64,000 nt of DNA from Streptomyces dangxiongensis (GTDB lineage Bacteria > Actinomycetota > Actinomycetes > Streptomycetales > Streptomycetaceae): positions 7,502,001 through 7,566,000 of the forward strand of contig NZ_CP033073.1 in assembly GCF_003675325.1 (NCBI RefSeq). Direction: 5' to 3'. Below, in pieces: positions 61,238 to 64,000 of the stretch. The notes under the pieces are model-generated. The model was not told where the DNA came from. It saw only the letters and a program-made list of their open reading frames with translations, and ran no database searches. Numbering within the stretch: the first letter of the stretch is position 1; each line of letters begins with the position of its first letter. Position numbers and translations under genes: made by a program.

Positions 61238-62431
61238 TCAGACGAAGGCGCTCTCCCCGGTGATCGCCTTGCCGACGATCAGCGTGTTCATCTCCCGGGT
61301 GCCCTCGAAGGAGTAGATGGCCTCCGCGTCCGCGAAGAAGCGTGCGACGTCGTAGTACAGGACGATGCCGTTGCCCCCGAAGATCTCCCGCGCCCACGCC
61401 ACGACCTCGCGCATACGGCCGGTGACGTGCGCCTTGGCCAGTGCCGAGTGCTCGTCCCGGAACACCCCGGCATCCTGCAACCGGGCGAGCTGCGACAGCA
61501 TCCCCCAGCACGACGTGATGTCCCCCAGGCTCTTCACCAACAGGTCCTGCACGAGCTGGAAGCCCGCGAGAGGCCGGCCGAACTGCTGCCTCTCCGTGGC
61601 GTAGCGCAGGGCCAGTTCATACGCTCCGATCATGACGCCGAGCGCCTGCCAGGCGACGCCGCTGCGCGTGGCCCGCAGGATCTCGGCGACCTCCCGGAAG
61701 GAGGACACGTTCTGCAACCGGTCGGCCTCCGCCACCCGGACGTCGGTGAGGGTGATGTCCGCGTTCTCGACGGTGCGCAACGACGTCTTGTGGGCGATCT
61801 TCTCCGCCGTGAAGCCCTCGGTGCCCTTGTCGACGACGAAGCCCTTGACCTGGTCGTCGGCGACGTCCCGGGCCCAGACGACGACGTGGTCGGCGAACGT
61901 CGCGTTGCCGGTCCAGCGTTTGGCACCGTTGAGAACCCATGTGTCACCGTCGCGACGGGCGGTGGTGCGCATGCCGGCCGCGATGTCCGAACCGTCGAGC
62001 GGCTCCGTGAGCGCGAACGCCCCGATGGTGTCCATCCTCGCCATGCCCGGCAGCCAGCGGTCACGCTGGGCCTGGTCGCCGCCCAGGTGGATCGCGCACA
62101 TCGCCAGTCCGCTGTGGACGCCGAAGAAGGTGGCGACCGACGCGTCGACGCGGCTCATCTCCATCGCCATCATCCCCGTCAGCAGATGGCTGGCGGCGGG
62201 GCCGTGATCGCCGTACCCCTCGTACGCCAGCCCGACCAGCCCGCTCTCACGGAAACGACTGATCAGCTACTCGGGGAAGGTGCCCTCGGCCCAGTGCTCG
62301 GCGACCAGGGGCCCGACCTCGTCCCGCATGAACGCCCTGGTGCGGAGGAGGACCTAGCGTTCCTGCTCCGTCAGGGCGCTCTCGAAGTCGTAGAGGTCGG
62401 CGGCGTTCTGCTGTTCCGTGAGTGAAGTCAT
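61238..62431 (-). pseudogene. Acyl-CoA dehydrogenase with two in-frame amber codons
   Basis: The frame from ATG 62431 to the stop at 61238 encodes a normal 397-residue acyl-CoA dehydrogenase, except for TAG at codon ~26 (62354-62356) and TAG at codon ~55 (62267-62269). Between and after these the sequence is family-like: VLLRTRAFMRDEVGPLVAEH, LISRFRESGLVGLAYEGYGD, SEPLDGSD-type AFALTEPLDGSD, and YSFEGTREMNTLIVGKAITG, with the catalytic Glu of glutaryl-CoA-dehydrogenase-like enzymes. Both TAGs are one transition from CAG (Gln). A 312-residue internal product from 62173 would lack most of the N-terminal domain. Confidence 0.88.
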
Positions 62432-62492
62432 GGGGCCCTTCTTCCACGATTGCGCCGGGCGATGCCCGGGCCGGCGGAGCGCCCTCCGCGCG

Positions 62493-62744
62493 TCAGACCT
62501 GGTCGGCGGGTGTGGCCACCATGACCTCCGTCCGGCGGCCGGGGCGGTGCGTCCCGGCCTCCCAGAGGCGCCAGGTCGACCACAGCAGGGCGACGAGGAA
62601 GACGGCGAGCAGTGCCAGCAGCACCACCGTCTGCCGCGCCGACCCGTCGTCCCGGACCATCTCCCACAGCAGACACAAGGACCAGGCCGCCACACCGCCT
62701 GCGTACACGGCCCTCAACTGCCGTAGCTGACCTACCGAACCCAT
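62493..62744 (-). CDS. Small two-helix membrane protein (83 aa)
   Basis: An 83-residue protein with helices at about 14-28 (VYAGGVAAWSLCLLWEM) and 40-58 (VVLLALLAVFLVALLWS). A short charged loop joins them, and the tail is basic and ends in ATPADQV. GGAGGGG eight bases upstream supports ATG 62744. It lies 61 bases upstream of the acyl-CoA dehydrogenase start in the same direction. Function unknown. Confidence 0.7.
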   Translation of the reverse strand: MGSVGQLRQLRAVYAGGVAAWSLCLLWEMVRDDGSARQTVVLLALLAVFLVALLWSTWRLWEAGTHRPGRRTEVMVATPADQV

Positions 62745-63012
62745 CGTCACCCCTCCGGGGAGTCGCGTCGCCTCGTCCTGCCGGTACCCACCCGACACGA
62801 CTTCACCACACACGAAACCGTCCCTTGAAGGCCGGACCGCGCCAAGTCGGCCTGCGGGCGGGGTTCTCGACGGCCTCGCGGGTGGTGCGGACCGTCGGCC
62901 GGCGAGCCGGGAGGACGCTCCCGAAAGGATGAACAGCCCAGTGGCACGGCGTGTCGGGAGCGCCGCACCAGCACGCTGTCACTCCGAGGACCGTGGACGT
63001 CAGGGGGCGCTT

Positions 63013-64000
63013 GTGAGGCGGCGGCACGCTTCGTTACGGGACCGGGCGCGCTATCTCTTCGACACGAGGCTGGCCCGCAGCACGGGGACGCTGCTCGGCT
63101 GGCTCGCCCTGGGCTGCCTCGTGGTCGTCGTGCCCGTCAGCATCCTGCTGGTGTGGATGGACCCGAGCGCGCCGCGTTCCCTGTCCGGCCGGCTCGCGGC
63201 CGTGTGGCGCACCAGCGCGGAGACCCTGCGCCTCGGGGTGGCGACCGGCACACCGCTGCGCATGCTGCTCTCCGTGCTGCTGGGACTGATCGCCCTGCTG
63301 TGCGTGTCGACGCTGACAGGGGTGATCACCACCGGGCTCGGGGACCGGCTGGCCGAGCTGCGGCGGGGACGCTCGACCGTGCTGGAGCGCGATCACGTGG
63401 TGGTGCTCGGCTGGTCGGAGCACGTGTTCACGGTGGTCGCCGAGCTGACGGCGGCGCGGGGCGGCCGAGGGCGCGGCATCGTGGCGGTGTTCGCCGACCG
63501 GGACACGGCCGAGATGGAGAAGGCGCTCGCCGCCGTGCCGGCAGCGGGCGGAGCCCGGCTGGTCTGCCGCACCGGAGCGCTGACGGCACCCGGGGCGCTG
63601 GCCCTGGTGGCCCCCGCCGTGGCCGAATCCGTACTGGTGCTGCCGGCCGAGGACACCGACGCCGACCTGGAGGTGGTACGGGTCCTGCTGGCGCTGCGGT
63701 CGCTGACGGCTACGGAGACCGGGCCGGCGGTCGTCGCCGCCGTACGGGACGGCCGCTACCTGCCGGCCGCGCGGCTGGCGGCCGGACCGCGAGGCGTCGT
63801 ACTGGAGACGGACACGACGACGGCGCGGCTGCTGGTGCAGTCGGCCTGGCGCCCCGGCCTGCCGGCCGTGCTGCACGACCTCCTCGACGTGGCCGGCGCC
63901 GAGTTCCACGTGATCGAGGCGCCCGGGCCTGCGGGGCCGGCCTTCGCGGAGACCGCGCTGCGCTTGGAGTCCGCCTGTCTGGTCGGGATCATGCGGGCCG
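63013..64000 (+). CDS. CASTOR/POLLUX-like ion channel regulator (partial)
   Basis: The frame runs off the right edge; 329 residues are present. After a basic N-terminus (RRRHASLRDRARYLFDTRLA) there are two helices (LLGWLALGCLVVVVPVSILL; MLLSVLLGLIALLCVSTLTG) separated by ~55 residues where the pore helix should lie. A TrkA-N-like domain follows: LERDHVVVLGWSEHVFTVVA, then ADRDTAEMEKAL, and TDADLEVVRVLLALRS. This is the layout of bacterial CASTOR/POLLUX-type NAD-binding ion channels. The GTG start has only a weak GGGGGCG upstream. Confidence 0.85.
   Translation, partial: MRRRHASLRDRARYLFDTRLARSTGTLLGWLALGCLVVVVPVSILLVWMDPSAPRSLSGRLAAVWRTSAETLRLGVATGTPLRMLLSVLLGLIALLCVSTLTGVITTGLGDRLAELRRGRSTVLERDHVVVLGWSEHVFTVVAELTAARGGRGRGIVAVFADRDTAEMEKALAAVPAAGGARLVCRTGALTAPGALALVAPAVAESVLVLPAEDTDADLEVVRVLLALRSLTATETGPAVVAAVRDGRYLPAARLAAGPRGVVLETDTTTARLLVQSAWRPGLPAVLHDLLDVAGAEFHVIEAPGPAGPAFAETALRLESACLVGIMRA

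Noticed and set aside
61238..62431. Selenocysteine or other known recoding as the explanation for the internal stops
   Set aside because: Both stops are TAG, not TGA, and no suppressor tRNA or recoding element is seen in the window; decay is the simpler reading, with suppression left as a test.
1..64000. tRNA or rRNA genes, integrases and transposases
   Set aside because: I read both strands for conserved tRNA arms and recombinase motifs and found none that I can support.

Overview
The window is streptomycete chromosomal DNA. The support is very high G+C in every codon third position, frequent GTG and TTG starts, four-base stop/start overlaps (GTGA, ATGA), a divergent SnpA-type protease/LysR pair, SpoIIE-type phosphatases with a GAF domain, PucR and large ATP-binding LuxR regulators, and proline-rich membrane proteins. 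No rRNA, tRNA, CRISPR array, integrase or transposase was seen.

Layout. 1-4.4 kb: exporter-like and AI-2E-type membrane proteins, an ANTAR regulator, a DUF2267 protein and an MgtC protein. 4.4-19.0 kb: the core of the window, a complete actinobacterial high-affinity (group 1h type) [NiFe]-hydrogenase locus built as two convergent operons. The plus operon is hypX, maturation protease, hypB, hypF, hypC, hypD, hypE. The minus operon starts with a 499-residue orphan protein and continues with the small subunit, large subunit, a NifU-like protein, a DUF5947-type protein, two very small proteins and hypA. Together they supply structural subunits, the Fe(CN)2CO ligands (HypF/E/C/D plus HypX), nickel insertion (HypA/B) and C-terminal processing. 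19-30 kb: assorted membrane, secreted and regulatory genes, including a two-gene metal-type permease pair. 30-43 kb: regulators with catabolic or secreted enzymes (an intradiol dioxygenase carrying a chitin/cellulose-binding module, a PL7 alginate lyase, a GH16 hydrolase, an SDR). 43-53 kb: SRPBCC proteins, a broken second-type htpG, a multidrug MFS transporter and two divergent SpoIIE phosphatases. 53-64 kb: a broken tripeptidyl aminopeptidase, the snapalysin/LysR pair, a methyltransferase, a lipoprotein, small membrane proteins, a broken acyl-CoA dehydrogenase and the start of a TrkA-N ion-channel-like protein.

An unusual number of genes are broken: a frameshifted orphan at 19.3-19.9 kb, a hydrolase with a 5-bp tandem duplication, htpG with two single-base shifts, a tripeptidyl aminopeptidase missing its catalytic serine region, a decayed gene at 55 kb, and an acyl-CoA dehydrogenase with two in-frame amber codons. 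Some of these could be base-calling errors in homopolymers; the internal deletion and the two amber codons cannot be explained that way. By contrast every hydrogenase gene is intact, which suggests it is under selection.

The least understood part that appears functional is the set of accessory proteins in the hydrogenase minus operon: the 499-residue protein, the altered-cysteine NifU-like protein, the DUF5947-type protein, and the 68- and 62-residue proteins. They are the best candidates for undescribed biology here.
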